Positions 49,750-63,148 of a stretch of 64,000 bases of DNA are shown here, in pieces. The notes beneath the pieces are model-generated. The model saw only the letters and a program-made list of their open reading frames with translations. It was not told the origin of the DNA and did not search any database. Origin of the DNA: Cloeon dipterum (lineage: Eukaryota > Arthropoda > Insecta > Ephemeroptera > Baetidae). Where the stretch lies: assembly GCF_949628265.1 (NCBI RefSeq), contig NC_088786.1, positions 11,036,001 to 11,100,000 on the forward strand, read 5' to 3'. The stretch's first letter is position 1. The number at the start of each line of letters is the position of its first letter. The position numbers and the translations under genes are program-made.

Positions 49750-52700
49750 CTCTTAAGGAGCAGTGATTTAGCCTGAGACCAGACCCAAACCAGCCGCCAC
49801 CATTTCTTTCTCAGTCTTCAAACAGTCCTTCACCACCAATGTCAATTACTTGAAGCGAAGGTAACACCTCAAATCCCCTTCCCAAGCGAATAAATTAAAA
49901 TCCAGTCCCCTGGTGAAAAGGTTTTCCTCCGGGGACCTTTCCTCCGAGTTTGACGATGAGGCTGAAGGGCAGGCGCCGCCCACCGCGACGGCCCAGCAGC
50001 AGCAGGCCCCGCCAGCCCAGCAGGCGGTGGCCGGCGCCGCAGCTACCCAACAGCAGCAGGGTGACCTTAGCCTCAACCTGAGACCCAACAGCCGCACCAC
50101 CAGCGCGCCTTCGTCGCCCGCCAAGACCAGGGAGAGCCTGCTGCAGAGGGTGCAGTCCCTGACGGGCCAGGCCCAGGAGAGGGGGGCCGCCATTCTCAGC
50201 GCAGTGCCTGTAGCCTCCATTCGGCCTTCGTACAACAAGGAGCGGTGCTTTACCCTGCTTGTAATCGATGACCAGAACACTGATTGGTGAGTTTAAATTT
50301 GTTTGACTAGAACAAAAAAATGTGTTTATAGTTCAAGTGCTAAATTTAGTCAATCGGCTCAGAAAAACTCATAACCTTTTCACCATCACCTGCTTTATAA
50401 AAAATGCCACCCCTTAAATCTTATCTATAGGTTTTATTCGTTGAGGAAAATAAAAATTATTGTAGCAGTTCCCGCACATTTGGCGTTAAGTTCGTCTCGA
50501 TTGCACCTCATTATTTTGATGCACAACTTGCTACTGTAGCAGAAAACTTGTAGAAGCAACTAACAAAATAAATAACATACAATAATGTGCGTCTAAAATT
50601 TAAATAAATAATTTAACAAAAGAAAACAACCCTCGCCGCAATATTAAAATTATACAAAACAAGCCTGCTCAAAAACTGATTTCAATTTTAAGGTCGAAAT
50701 ATTTTCGCGGCAAGCGTCTGCACGGCGACTATGACATCAGAGTGGAGCAGGCCGAGTTCAGAGAATTGTCGCTGACTGCTAGTGCCGATACTGGCACAAT
50801 GGTGTCGATGGCGGTGTTCCGGAATGGCACTAAGGTGGCTCGATCCTTCAAACCAGACTTTGTGCTCATCAGACAGAACCTGCGTGACGCCGGCGAAGAT
50901 TATAAAAACCTGCTGCTCGGTTTCAAATTCGGTGGCGTGCCCAGCATTAATTCCATCAACGCAATTTACAATTTCCAAGTAAGCAAGATTTAATATCATA
51001 TATTTACCAAGAATGGTAAATTAAAGGAAATATTCCGATAGGATAAACCCTGGGTGTTCGCGCACTTATTGCAAATTCAGAACCGCCTGGGCAAAGACAA
51101 CTTCCCGCTGATTGACCAGGTTTACTATCCAAACGCAAGAGACATGGTAAGATTTCCAATTTGAGCTGAAAATCCGCTCAGTGTAGCCCCGTAACCCCCC
51201 TTAATTCAATAGTCGTCGGTTTCGTCTAACACGAAAAAAAATTATTGATCAAGCAGCTAAGCTCGTCGCGCTACCCTGTAGTATTCAAAGTGGGCCACGC
51301 GCACAGCGGCCTTGGAAAGGTTAAAGTTGAGACGCCGTCAGACTTCCAAGACATGGCGAGCGTCGTGTCTGTGGCCGGCACCTATTGCACCACTGAGCCT
51401 TTTGTCGACGCCAAATATGACATCCACATTCAGAAAATTGGACAGAACTACAAGGCATTCATGTAAGTTACAAAAAATTTATCCTTTATTTGTTTGAAAA
51501 CCTAAAAAGAGGGTTGGTATTTAATGGAATTTTAATATCTACTCATCAGGCGCAAATCGATCTCTGGTAATTGGAAGACAAACATGGGGTCAGCAATGTT
51601 AGAGCAAATTCAGATGACTGATCGCTACAAGTCGTGGATAGACAGCGTGTCTGAAATGTATGGCGGGCTCGACATCTGCGCCTTGGAGGTCGTTGTCGGC
51701 AAGGACGGCCGCGAATTCGTTATCGAAGTTAATGACTCGGCCCTCAGCTTGATGGGAGACACACAGGAAGAGGACAGGAGACACATCGCTGACCTTGTCG
51801 TGTTTAGAATGCAGGTAAGTCCCGATCTGCTATACTTATTCAACTAAGCCCCTAATTGTAAATTACCTTCCGTGACCTTTGAACTTTAAGATGAGAATGA
51901 GATTAGAAAGATTGTTGGAGAGATAACTTTGGTGAAAGGCAAATAGACTAACACAAAGATGTTAAGACTTTCCATTGGTGTTAGCATATATGGAATCGAT
52001 ACTATGGCGCCGGTTTTTCCCATGCGACGTACATAGAGCATTTTGTGATGCGTTGCAGTTTTTCATACTCCCAACTGAGTCAACACTCCATGCAATACCC
52101 CAAAGACTGAATGATTTTATCTTGTACAGTGCCATTGTGCCGCATTCATCCATCAAGCTTTGAGCATTCTAAAAATATCGACCTTTTTGCAAAGCAAATC
52201 TGCTGCTCAACAGTGATTTTGTTTCAAACTTAAAAATCAACTTGGATTTCAATTTCTCAGAATTTAAAAAGTCTCAGCTATAATATGAATGGAGTTTTTC
52301 TTAAAAAAGCGAAGGTGAAAGAGGCAGAAAATTTAAATGGGCCTTTGTAAGAGAGTTTTGTAATTCGGCAGAACTCGACGCGGCCCGCGAACCAGGGTCC
52401 ACCTCAGCAGCCGCCACCAAAGCTGCCGAATCTGCCGTCTGCAGGCGCGATCGCCCCTCCGATTCCCCAGCGGTCGTCCGTCTCCAGCCAGGGCGCAATG
52501 TCACCGAACGAGGAAAGGGCCGCCCTGGGCCTGAGCACCGACTTGCCGGCATCGACCTCTCCTGGAAGGGAGCCAGTTCAGCGCCGAGATTCTCAAGGTA
52601 AATAAAAAGGAACTAGCCGGCTACTGTGCAGAGCAAAAAAAAATCGCATGCCACACCCGCTTCAAAAGAAAAGAAAAAACGAAAGCGCTTTCTGCTCTCA

Positions 52701-53242
52701 TCTCACTTAGAGCCATCAACCCTCGACATAAACAAAGCATCCAAGCAAGAGATGAGTGCTGCTGTTGAGTTTTTCTTCCGCCAAGAAGAGCCCACACCGT
52801 CTCTTGGGCTTTTTTGCATTTCTTAATAATTAAACGTATGCGCTGTAGGACAGGGGGAAATTACTTAGGGCCGGGTTTAATTTTGGGGGTCAGGTACCTG
52901 TACCTCATTTATAATTTTCCCATATAGGATAGGTTTTTAATTATTAATTACCATGAAATTATAGTTTAGCGAATGATTTTAATACAGTTTTAGGGAAAAT
53001 CTAATAAGCTCTCAACGTCACTGAAACTGCGCCCAATACAACAATTTTCAATTAATTATTCGGCCCAATTTGTTTCAGCCTCCCAAACAAGTAATATCAG
53101 CAGCGTTTCGGGTCAAAGAGACGGTAACAGGCCAGCTTTCGGTCGGCAGGGCAGTCAACAACAACAACAGCCGCAGGACGACAACGAGGACACAATGAAG
53201 AATCTGCGCAAGACGTTCGCTGGCATCTTTGGTGAGATGTAA
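49750..53242 (+). CDS. Syn: Synapsin (non-AUG or damaged start; about 542-558 aa)
   Basis: Exons: 49750-49860 (5' UTR plus start), 49921-50286, 50693-50978, 51042-51146, 51257-51462, 51550-51814, 52372-52597, 53079-53242 (TAA). Synapsin coats synaptic vesicles, binds ATP and tethers the reserve pool. Joining 49860 to 49921 gives [15 protein letters not shown], the domain A PKA site (RRFS). Then come [15 protein letters not shown] (domain B), the actin/ATP-binding C domain ([68 protein letters not shown]), a proline-rich region with QRRDSQ, and domain E ending [16 protein letters not shown]. No in-frame ATG lies between the stop at 49769 and domain A. The 60-nt intron has a weak acceptor (gtgaaaag); ccag at 49902-49905 is an in-frame alternative adding five residues. 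Identity is certain; the start is not. Confidence 0.95.
50287..50692 (+). other. Synapsin intron
   Basis: 406-nt AT-rich intron, donor gtgagt, acceptor ttttaag. No nested gene. Confidence 0.8.
51815..52371 (+). other. Synapsin intron
   Basis: 557-nt intron, donor gtaagt, acceptor ttcggcag. No TIMP-like or other coding sequence on either strand. Confidence 0.8.
52598..53078 (+). other. Synapsin intron
   Basis: 481-nt intron, donor gtaaat, acceptor tgtttcag. It contains a lysine-rich 66-codon frame (52626-52826) that reads like A-rich intron rather than an exon. Confidence 0.7.
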
Positions 53243-56200
53243 GTCGCGCCAGCGGGCAGACAATACAATTACTACACGCGAGAGAGTCATAATACCACAA
53301 CCACTCATGGAAATTATTACCATATATGTTCTTTGAAAGATGCTAGCGGAATTGTAGTCCCACTGTATTAGAGGTAGATGTCTTGTAGCGGGGTTGCGAA
53401 TGGATCAGAGTTGTCATATCAAAACAATGGATCTGGAACACATCAAAGCGCTAATATCACATGATGCGAGCTGGTCAAAATTCATTCCCATATGCAAATG
53501 TTGGGAAGTTTTTGATACAAAATTTTGTTGCCGAAACGAAAGAGTTTTTAATTTCTCGCTACCAAAAGTGAATTATATTAATTACTGCAATTAAATTTGT
53601 TGAATAAATAAAAGCTTCTCGCAGAGATTCTTATTAAATAAAATAAATTTAAAGTTCAAAAGAATGGCAATAAATCGTAACTTGTAGTTATGTGGCTTTG
53701 AAAATAAAATCATTAATATAATATAGTCAGCGAATTACGCGCACTGCTACTCATCATGATGTTGTTAAAACGAATGGCAGAGAACTCTCTCAAACGTACA
53801 CCATTTTTATGTAATTTACAACGAAGTGGACTGAATTAGTGAATGCGGAGGAGGGAAATTAATCAGTTAGCAGAGAAGCGAACGGACTGTGCAAAGTCAA
53901 ATTATTATTATCAGCCGAAATGTCTTCTTCTTTGTGTAGGCTTGAAAATCCTCGCAGCCCCATTTAGTGGTTATGAGTGACACATACATGAAAATTCGAG
54001 AATTCGCAACCACGAAGTAAATACACATAACAAACCGCATTATAAATAACCCATGGAAAAGTTGTACTTGTTTGTGTGTGCAAAGGAAAAATGAAACAGA
54101 GAAAAAATAACACATGCTAATACAAACTCATTCTCATTAATTATAACTACCGACTATTAATAACAACAAAGGTATTATGTACTGTATGATACACGAATGG
54201 TGTTAAAACAAATAATTGATGTGCTTGGGAAAATATTACAATATAATGTGTGAGGCGCTGCATATATGGTTACATTATACATTAATCAATATGGGAACGT
54301 TACTAATAAACGAATTAATGCAAAGGTGAGGAAAATTGATTAAATGCGTATATATGTGTGTCGTTCTGTTACCTCTGTGATAATTGATTATCAACATCAA
54401 TGCGTTGTGTTGATTATTATCAGATGCTACTATTTAATATTTTGAACCTATATACTCCCTCACCCCACGAGTGGATCATGTGAAGTAATAAATTAAATTA
54501 TCGTGCATTACACAGGTTGATATTTGACGAAAAAGAGTTATGTAACTGTTGTTGTTTCTATTTGCTGATACTGTAATAGTTAAAGGTTGACAGAGCGAGT
54601 CTGAAATTTGGCTGAAATTTGATGGAAATCGGCAGGATTAGCTTTTCTACAAACACTAACTCAGTTATAAGATCAACACTCGCCAAATGGAAGTTGCAGA
54701 AGAAGTCCCAACCAAACTGCCCAGGGCCAAAATCAAAGTTTGCTTAATATCTGAAAGGAGGAAAGCGAAAGTTTTGAGTGGCTTCTTGGGTCGTGGGTTG
54801 GCTTCAGTCCGATTTCCTTGCTCTAAAACTACACCAATATATAGTTAGCCGAAAGCTAGCATGAAATATATTTGTCGGTTTTCATCAATTTCAGTCGTCT
54901 TCCAGCGCAAGCCGCTCTGTGTATATATTATTTATTGCGCAATTTAAAAGACACAGCGTAGGTTTCTCGCGAGAAATGGTGTTGATGAAACGTAATTTAA
55001 AATTAACTGCATGCGTTCAGTTGTTTCACGCGACTATTAATTGTAAACGAACGAAATACTTCCGACATAATAGGACACGATGACGACAAAAGCGCTACCC
55101 CTCTCTTGATCTCTCTTCTCTAAAGTTAAGTAGTTTTAGCGCCGGCGACGTACTCGATCTCTCTTCAAATACACACGAAAAATAAAAACAAATATACACA
55201 CACGCAAACGCAAAACCATACCAAAGATACAGGAATGCATTTCGGCGTAGGCAGGTTTAATACCGTGAAAAATGGGCCTAAATAGCACTCACACTCGTGT
55301 AAAAACGTTTGTAAATATTGTTCGATTCGAAAAAGCTGCGTTGAAAATTTTATGCTGTGTTCATAAAACGAGCTGTTCATCGAACAATAAATAATTACAG
55401 TGGTTGAACTGCTCACGACACTGACAGTGAATAAAAATGCATGGATTGTTCTTACACCAGCCTACGCCCAAAATTAGATGTGGAAAGCACACTGATACTG
55501 ATACATAAAATAAAATTGAAGAAAAATTATGAAAAAGTTTCATATTGTTTTACTCATTGAATTCACACTTCGCCTGTTGTATAGCTTGCGTTAAAAAATC
55601 TAAATACAATGTTATTTCAATATATCAGAGTGTATATTTCATCCTTGGCTGCAATAATTATGTTAATAATGGAGCATGAAATTAGAGCACGTTGCATATT
55701 GTATAGGAGTTTAGTAGAGACAGGAATGAATAATATTCATCACCCTCAGATTCGATGTCAATGGCCTCGCTATGTGTGCCACATTATAAATCAATCTCAA
55801 AAATAGCGTGACGAAGTGACGGGCGTTAAGATTAACAAATTTAAGGATTAAATCATTAATCATTACAGCAACTACGTATAATACTAAACTTGCAATGGAC
55901 AGAAAAAAATGAGTTGAGATCGACAACATTATTTTCTTAATAAACGATTTTTGTATTGTTAATATTTTTATCCGATATATTATCATCTTTATTGTTTTTT
56001 GGCGAGGTCATACATCAGATTTTGTTACAATTCTAAATATATGCCCCCCAATTGCAATGCACAAAATAACAAATGCCAAGAATTCACCACTATCATGATG
56101 TGTCTTTTGTATTATTTACAAATCTTTAGGGCTGTGAATTTGAGACGCTTTTAGTTGATTTCGTAGCTGATTTAGATGGTTTTAGATGATTTTTTATGTG

Positions 56201-56963
56201 TCAAAGCAATGCCACACGTTATTTTGACAGTTAACATGGATTTTTATTGTAAAATCTCGGAAATTTGTTGTTGATTATTCAAATTAAATTTCACCAGTTG
56301 CGAAAGCCCTTATTGGTGTTCACAGCCGTCAATTTATAGCGCCAGTGGTTATTTTAGATTTTAAGGTAATTTCGCTGCGACGGTTGAAGTATATGGTTCA
56401 AATGGCTTTAAATTGCATGATTCGTGCTCATTTGATGTCCCTCGGTCGGTATCGATTCTTAGAAAAAAATAGTCGATCGACTGAAATTCACAGCCAAATC
56501 ATTGTCTTTCCATTTCCCATCGCAGGCAAGAGGAAAAGGATAATACGTGTTTAAATTTCAAACCAATGACTCAAAACAATTCCTGGAATTTATAATATCT
56601 TCTTTATTTAGAAACTGCTGATATAGCCTCGCACTTATGCAATGCCGCTCGACACGGTACGTAATTCCCCTCGCGCGCTGCACTCGTGCTCTCTCCCGCT
56701 ACGGCCGGTTGGTTCAGTTCGAGGTCGTGCAGAGGGCAGCAACGCAGCAGCATTGTCGGTCGGCATTGATAATTTCCGAGGCACTCTTAACCCGTAACTG
56801 TGTTACTGCGCGTGTCGACCGGCTTCTACGAACTTTTCGGCCGTTGCACGCCCGAGCGGAGCCCGATCGTGCGTCAGGTGAGTCTATTACTGCTCTGTGG
56901 GTGGAAAATCGACTTTCAACGCGCATTTTGTTGCAGAACCTTCGAGAAAAGCCGCCAACAGAG
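53243..56963. other. Synapsin 3' UTR, intergenic DNA and MOF 5' UTR
   Basis: After the synapsin stop, a 42-codon open frame runs to TAG at 53369. AT-rich sequence follows with an AATAAA at 53603-53608 and others further on, so alternative long 3' UTRs are possible. Near 56.64 kb GC content rises at the MOF 5' end, where a 59-nt intron (56878-56936, donor gtgagt, acceptor ttgttgcag) precedes the start codon. Confidence 0.55.
53603..53608 (+). terminator. Candidate proximal poly(A) signal of synapsin
   Basis: AATAAA, immediately followed by an overlapping second AATAAA, about 360 nt after the TAA. Confidence 0.4.
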
Positions 56964-59004
<2,041 letters not shown>

Positions 59005-59112
59005 AAGCATTTCAACTCGATGGACTGTTGCTTATAAAGTGAGTACACGAGTTGGTAGAATCAACTAAGTTAAACGCACTAGCCTGTCGCTGGAGAAGTA
59101 AGTGTGGTATAT

Positions 59113-59118
59113 TTTATT
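59113..59118 (-). terminator. Candidate poly(A) signal of FERRY3
   Basis: AATAAA on the minus strand, 17 nt beyond the FERRY3 stop and still upstream of the MOF stop, giving a very short 3' UTR. Confidence 0.5.
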
Positions 59119-59135
59119 GGGGTTGTAACATACAG

Positions 59136-62079
59136 CTACTTTCCAGTAAACTTTAGTGGGTTCGACACCCGAAATATGCTTGACAGCATTGTACAGAGAC
59201 TCTTGAACAGATTCTCCGATATGCCCTATAAAGGAAACTGTTAGTTTGAAGGATAAATCTTTGGTTTTTGTTCTCTACCTTTGGCAAAACGAATTGAATT
59301 GTTTTCAGTTCGGATCCACCCCAACTCGCTGTTTCAATCATGAAGCCTTTGATGCATTTAAAAACGAGCTCTGCTCTTTTGGTGCACCAAACAACTGTCA
59401 TTTCCTGTTGGCAAACTGTTGCTTAAACGGTTCAGGTGAACTAATTGATAGGACGTACCTCTGACATTTCGTGGACTAGAAGAAGCGGAATGGTCAAACT
59501 TGTAATGTCATAAGCACTCGACGTCTTTAAAATATTCCTCAATCCTAGTATCACTGGGTGTCTTGAAGTGATATCTTAAAACAAAATAGAATTAGATTGG
59601 AAATGCTTTGATAACTTGAATGGTAATGAACTTGTGGACACTGGACGGGTAAAAAGATAAAGAGTTTAAGTGATGGATATAATCGATTTTGCTTGGTTTA
59701 TGCACGAATTACAATTTTCATTCATTCTTAAATGATTCCAATATTCAAAACGAACTGAGCTTTAAAAACAAGACGCCAGGAATTTCAAATTAACGTATAA
59801 TTTGAAATATCAAGTCTGCGTAAAAATTTGTTAAATGTGACAAGAAATTCAGGTTAAAACAAGCTATTGAACTGAACAAGTACCTGACATAATAGAATCA
59901 TCGCTCAATATGTGGTAAACAACATGAGCCTCTGCAAGACTTGAATGCTTGGTCACATAGCAGTCACCTGGTTGGAGATTTCGTCTTATTGCACCGCTTT
60001 TGTTCTGAAATTTACTATCCATAAATTATTGTATAAAACCAAGTAACGAAGAAGTTACATCATTATTTTGGAGCCTCCACTCAATAGCTTGTCGTGCCTG
60101 AGAGGTCAGAGTTTCCAGTTGCTGTTCGACAGGCAGAAAATGCAACTCTGTTCCTTTTTCGCAAATATTTTGGAATGCTCCGAAGGGCGCTGAGGTTGAC
60201 GGGGACTGGCAGTCGGTGAAGAGAACCAAACCCTGCAGTTCATTGGAGTAAAGGGATAAGGAAGTGTGAATGCGTTGAGTCTGGCCTCTACAAATGAAAG
60301 ATGAGATGATTAGCCGTTTTAAATGTTCATGTTAGGTCAATGCACTCACTGGCAGTCGCAGAGGGCAAGCATGTCGCTGGCTAGCAGTCGTACATTATGC
60401 ATTTGTTTCATTTGCGAGCCCAAATGAATGGTGAAGCTTTCCTGCATGATGGGCAAAAATTGATTTGATGCAGTCTGCACCTTAGGGATTTCAAGCTCAA
60501 ATTCTGGCCATAGAGCGGATCTGAAATAATTGCGTTTAGTTATCTCTAAATGACGCATGTTCTGACGCGCAACTTGCTGATTTACACTTTTTCAAAAGTG
60601 TGAATTAATTTCACGGGACAAATTTCAATTAAAAGACCCCGGTGCGGGGGCAGTAACATGAGCTAGCTGGTCCTTTTCTGGACTGTGCTTCCTCCAGTGA
60701 GGCCAGTGCTCCCATGTTAATTGTTCGCATTTGTAATGTTACAGGGACGAAGTTTTCACGAGTTTTTCGCTATCAGGGCATAGCTCATCTCAAATGAGAT
60801 GATCCAAAACATTAAAAAAAATCTAGTAATTACAGCTGCCATTATTGGTATTTTCATTTCCATTCCTGTAAACATGTTGTTTTAACTACTTAATTGTTTG
60901 CATGTATTTGGAATTTGAAGTTGCTCTTATTTAAATTAACATCATTCTATTAGGTATAGTTATTATTTTATTTTTCAGAAATGAGGCAATCTCAAAAAAT
61001 ATTGACAAATATTTACCTTTCTAGAATTGAAAAGCATTTTATTGCTATCACTTTTGAAAAATAAATGTGACACTTTGTAATGATGATAACTCTTGAGGTA
61101 AGTTGTTTCCGTATTATATTATTCAATTCAAGAGTAGTAATATTGATACCATATAATATCGATAATAAAAGATACGTACAAATTTTGCTCTGGTTGAGCT
61201 TGCTGGCTGAGACCCACTAGCCAAGCTCTGGCTTCACGCCGCTGAGTTGTTTTTAATGAATCCAATCGGCTCTCCCACTGGACGAGCAACATTTCTTTGT
61301 GTTCCAAATGAGAATTTGCCAAGCTGTTAATTTGCTCTTCGGTCAAAGCTTCCAATGCCTGCTGCATTTCCCTTTCTTGTCTGTTGTAGTAAAAATAATT
61401 ATCAAATGTTAGAGATGAATTTTTTTAGCTTATCTTACTTAAGCGTAAGTTGGTTAATTTCTGCATCGCGGAGGGTGACCATTTGGTTAACTTGCGCAGA
61501 CATGGCTTCAATTCCCTTGAGGACATTATCAAGCATCGGTGAATGTACTAGCTGGTGGTAAGCTTCTGCAAACAGCTCTTCATCGGAGAGTGCAGTTGGG
61601 CTGCAATATTGCGTCACTTCCTGAAGGGAGAAGAAAATGTAAAAAATCATGCTAATTTATAATGTTTGCCAGTTATTACTCCTTTGTAAGCTACTTCCCA
61701 CTGCTTCACCAGGCTATCAATTTGATCTGAATTTTTTTGTTTAATCGCCTTCGCGACCATTTCATCAGCAATCCTGTCTTGTTCAGCTTTTAGTTTCTCC
61801 TTGACAAAAGTTTCAATACTCTCAGTAAGGTCTGCAAATTAAAGCTTGTTTAATAACGTAGCACTAACTTTTATAATAGAATTTTTAACCATCGATAATA
61901 TAATGGGGCAATCGAAGAGTTGCTATAAGACGGGATGCAAGTTCGGGTGCTGAGTCTTTGAAGGGGATTTCCAAACATGTTTTTAATTCATAATTATACT
62001 CTGGAGCTGATGGTGCGGGGAACGTCATGATAAAGTCAGCCTCGATCTTGTGATCTTCTTTGGGGGCGTTTGGTTTCAT
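59136..62079 (-). CDS. FERRY3: FERRY3/C12orf4 homologue, FERRY Rab5-effector complex subunit, 525 aa
   Basis: Exons: 62079-61890, 61831-61680, 61620-61439, 61380-61180, 60520-60350, 60287-60059, 60004-59884, 59574-59459, 59404-59279, 59225-59136; 526 codons with TAG. It matches human C12orf4 (552 aa) along its length: [11 protein letters not shown] near the N-terminus, [69 protein letters not shown], then [20 protein letters not shown], and ISENLFKSL...SSIFRVSNP at the end. Human FERRY links early endosomes to mRNA via Rab5. No membrane segment; a helical region ([20 protein letters not shown]) sits mid-protein. A strong acceptor (ttgttattgcag) just before the ATG implies a 5' UTR intron. The donors of exons 1 and 9 are weak (gttaaa, gtagag). 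The 660-nt intron 60521-61179 holds repeat copy B. Confidence 0.93.
60521..61179 (-). other. FERRY3 intron carrying a dispersed repeat
   Basis: Donor gtacgt, acceptor atttcag. Repeat copy B occupies 60570-60806, ending about 50 nt from the acceptor. The rest is AT-rich. Confidence 0.85.
60570..60806 (-). repeat. Structured dispersed repeat, copy B (full length)
   Basis: On the minus strand: perfect hairpin CATCTCATTTGAGATG, core CCCTGATAGCGAA, hairpin CCTCACTGGAGG, hairpin GTCCAGAAAAGGAC, CCCGCACCGGGGTC, TTTT, hairpin GTGAAATTAATTCAC, hairpin ACACTTTTGAAAAAGTGT, then ATCAGCAAGTTG. It is the copy with the best-preserved pairing. Confidence 0.85.
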
Positions 62080-63148
62080 TGTGTTAACTGCAATAACAAA
62101 AAAATTAAAACTATAGATAGCGCGGAGATTATGGACAAATTATTGTGATTGAAATCAGACACCTTGCAGAGCTCATATTAAAGTTATCGATTTTTTAAAT
62201 CGTAACAACAACTAAAGAAAAAGGTAAAATTTGATACATTTTGGATAATTCCCACACAGTAGTAGTTAACAATAAATTGTATGTATGTACTCATATTATT
62301 ACTATACCTTTTGAAAAGACAAAAATGTAACTCTAGATACTGCCTACATTACCATCATCTGCTTTTTGCTATCATTGACAATGAGAGCAGAGGAGCGACG
62401 AGCAGCTGCTGCCGTAAACTCCAGCAAGCTCTATTGCGCAAACGCACGTTGAACACAACACACCCTCTAGCCCAAGCCAAGCACGCGTTTGCCGACGTGC
62501 ATTACATGATCCTTATTATGCCTGCTGTTGAGGCAGGTCTGCGCAGGTTACTGCACTAAAAGAGGCAGTTACGTTGACGTCATAAAGGGCAACTCCATTT
62601 TACGTTGTTTATGTCTTACAATTAGATCGTTTTCTGTAATACCAATGAGTCCAGGAAAAATTGTAAAATAAAAATCACTTGTTGGCTATTGTAATGTTAG
62701 ATGCAAATATTTATTTGACACCAAAGGAATACATACAAAAGGTTATACATGTTTTGCAGAGAAACTTCATCTATTCATTATTTTTGTCGGCAACTCCAAA
62801 TTTTGATTTGGAAGGCATCCTGTCACTCGCAGCATAATATTGAATAATATTCATGTCCATCCGCAACACTTGGCTATGCTTGCAGTGCAGTCCAAAGTAC
62901 AATATGCCTTCAGTAGAAACGAAATGTTTGCGCTCTTTTTACCATAAGAGATCATGAAGTTGTGGAAAAACATTTAATTCATGAACCTTTATCAACTACT
63001 ACATTAAAACACATTGCAAGTCTTCGTGTCAAGAGTCCCATTCCTTCTTTGTTATGAACAGGCTGATGATATACTCGTCATAAATGCCTTCTCCGCTCTT
63101 CCTCAGATGAAACGATAAAATTACGATGCAAAATGACACTCCATTAAT
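62080..63148. other. H3.3 3' UTR and FERRY3 5' region
   Basis: Both flanking genes are on the minus strand. The part next to H3.3 should be its 3' UTR, ending near the AATAAA at 62710-62715. The GC-richer stretch at 62.39-62.58 kb is the likely FERRY3 promoter and 5' UTR exon. Confidence 0.5.
62710..62715 (-). terminator. Candidate poly(A) signal of H3.3
   Basis: AATAAA on the minus strand about 430 nt after the stop. Its presence and the introns mark a polyadenylated replacement histone rather than a replication-dependent gene with a stem-loop end. Confidence 0.5.

Noticed and set aside
52626-52826. Lys-rich frame in the last synapsin intron as an alternative exon
   Set aside because: Driven by A-rich DNA, no convincing acceptor/donor pair in synapsin phase.
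54687-54851. 54-codon ATG frame (MEVAEEVPTKLPRAK...) with good start context
   Set aside because: Lies in the likely synapsin 3' UTR, has no recognisable family and no splice or poly(A) evidence of its own.
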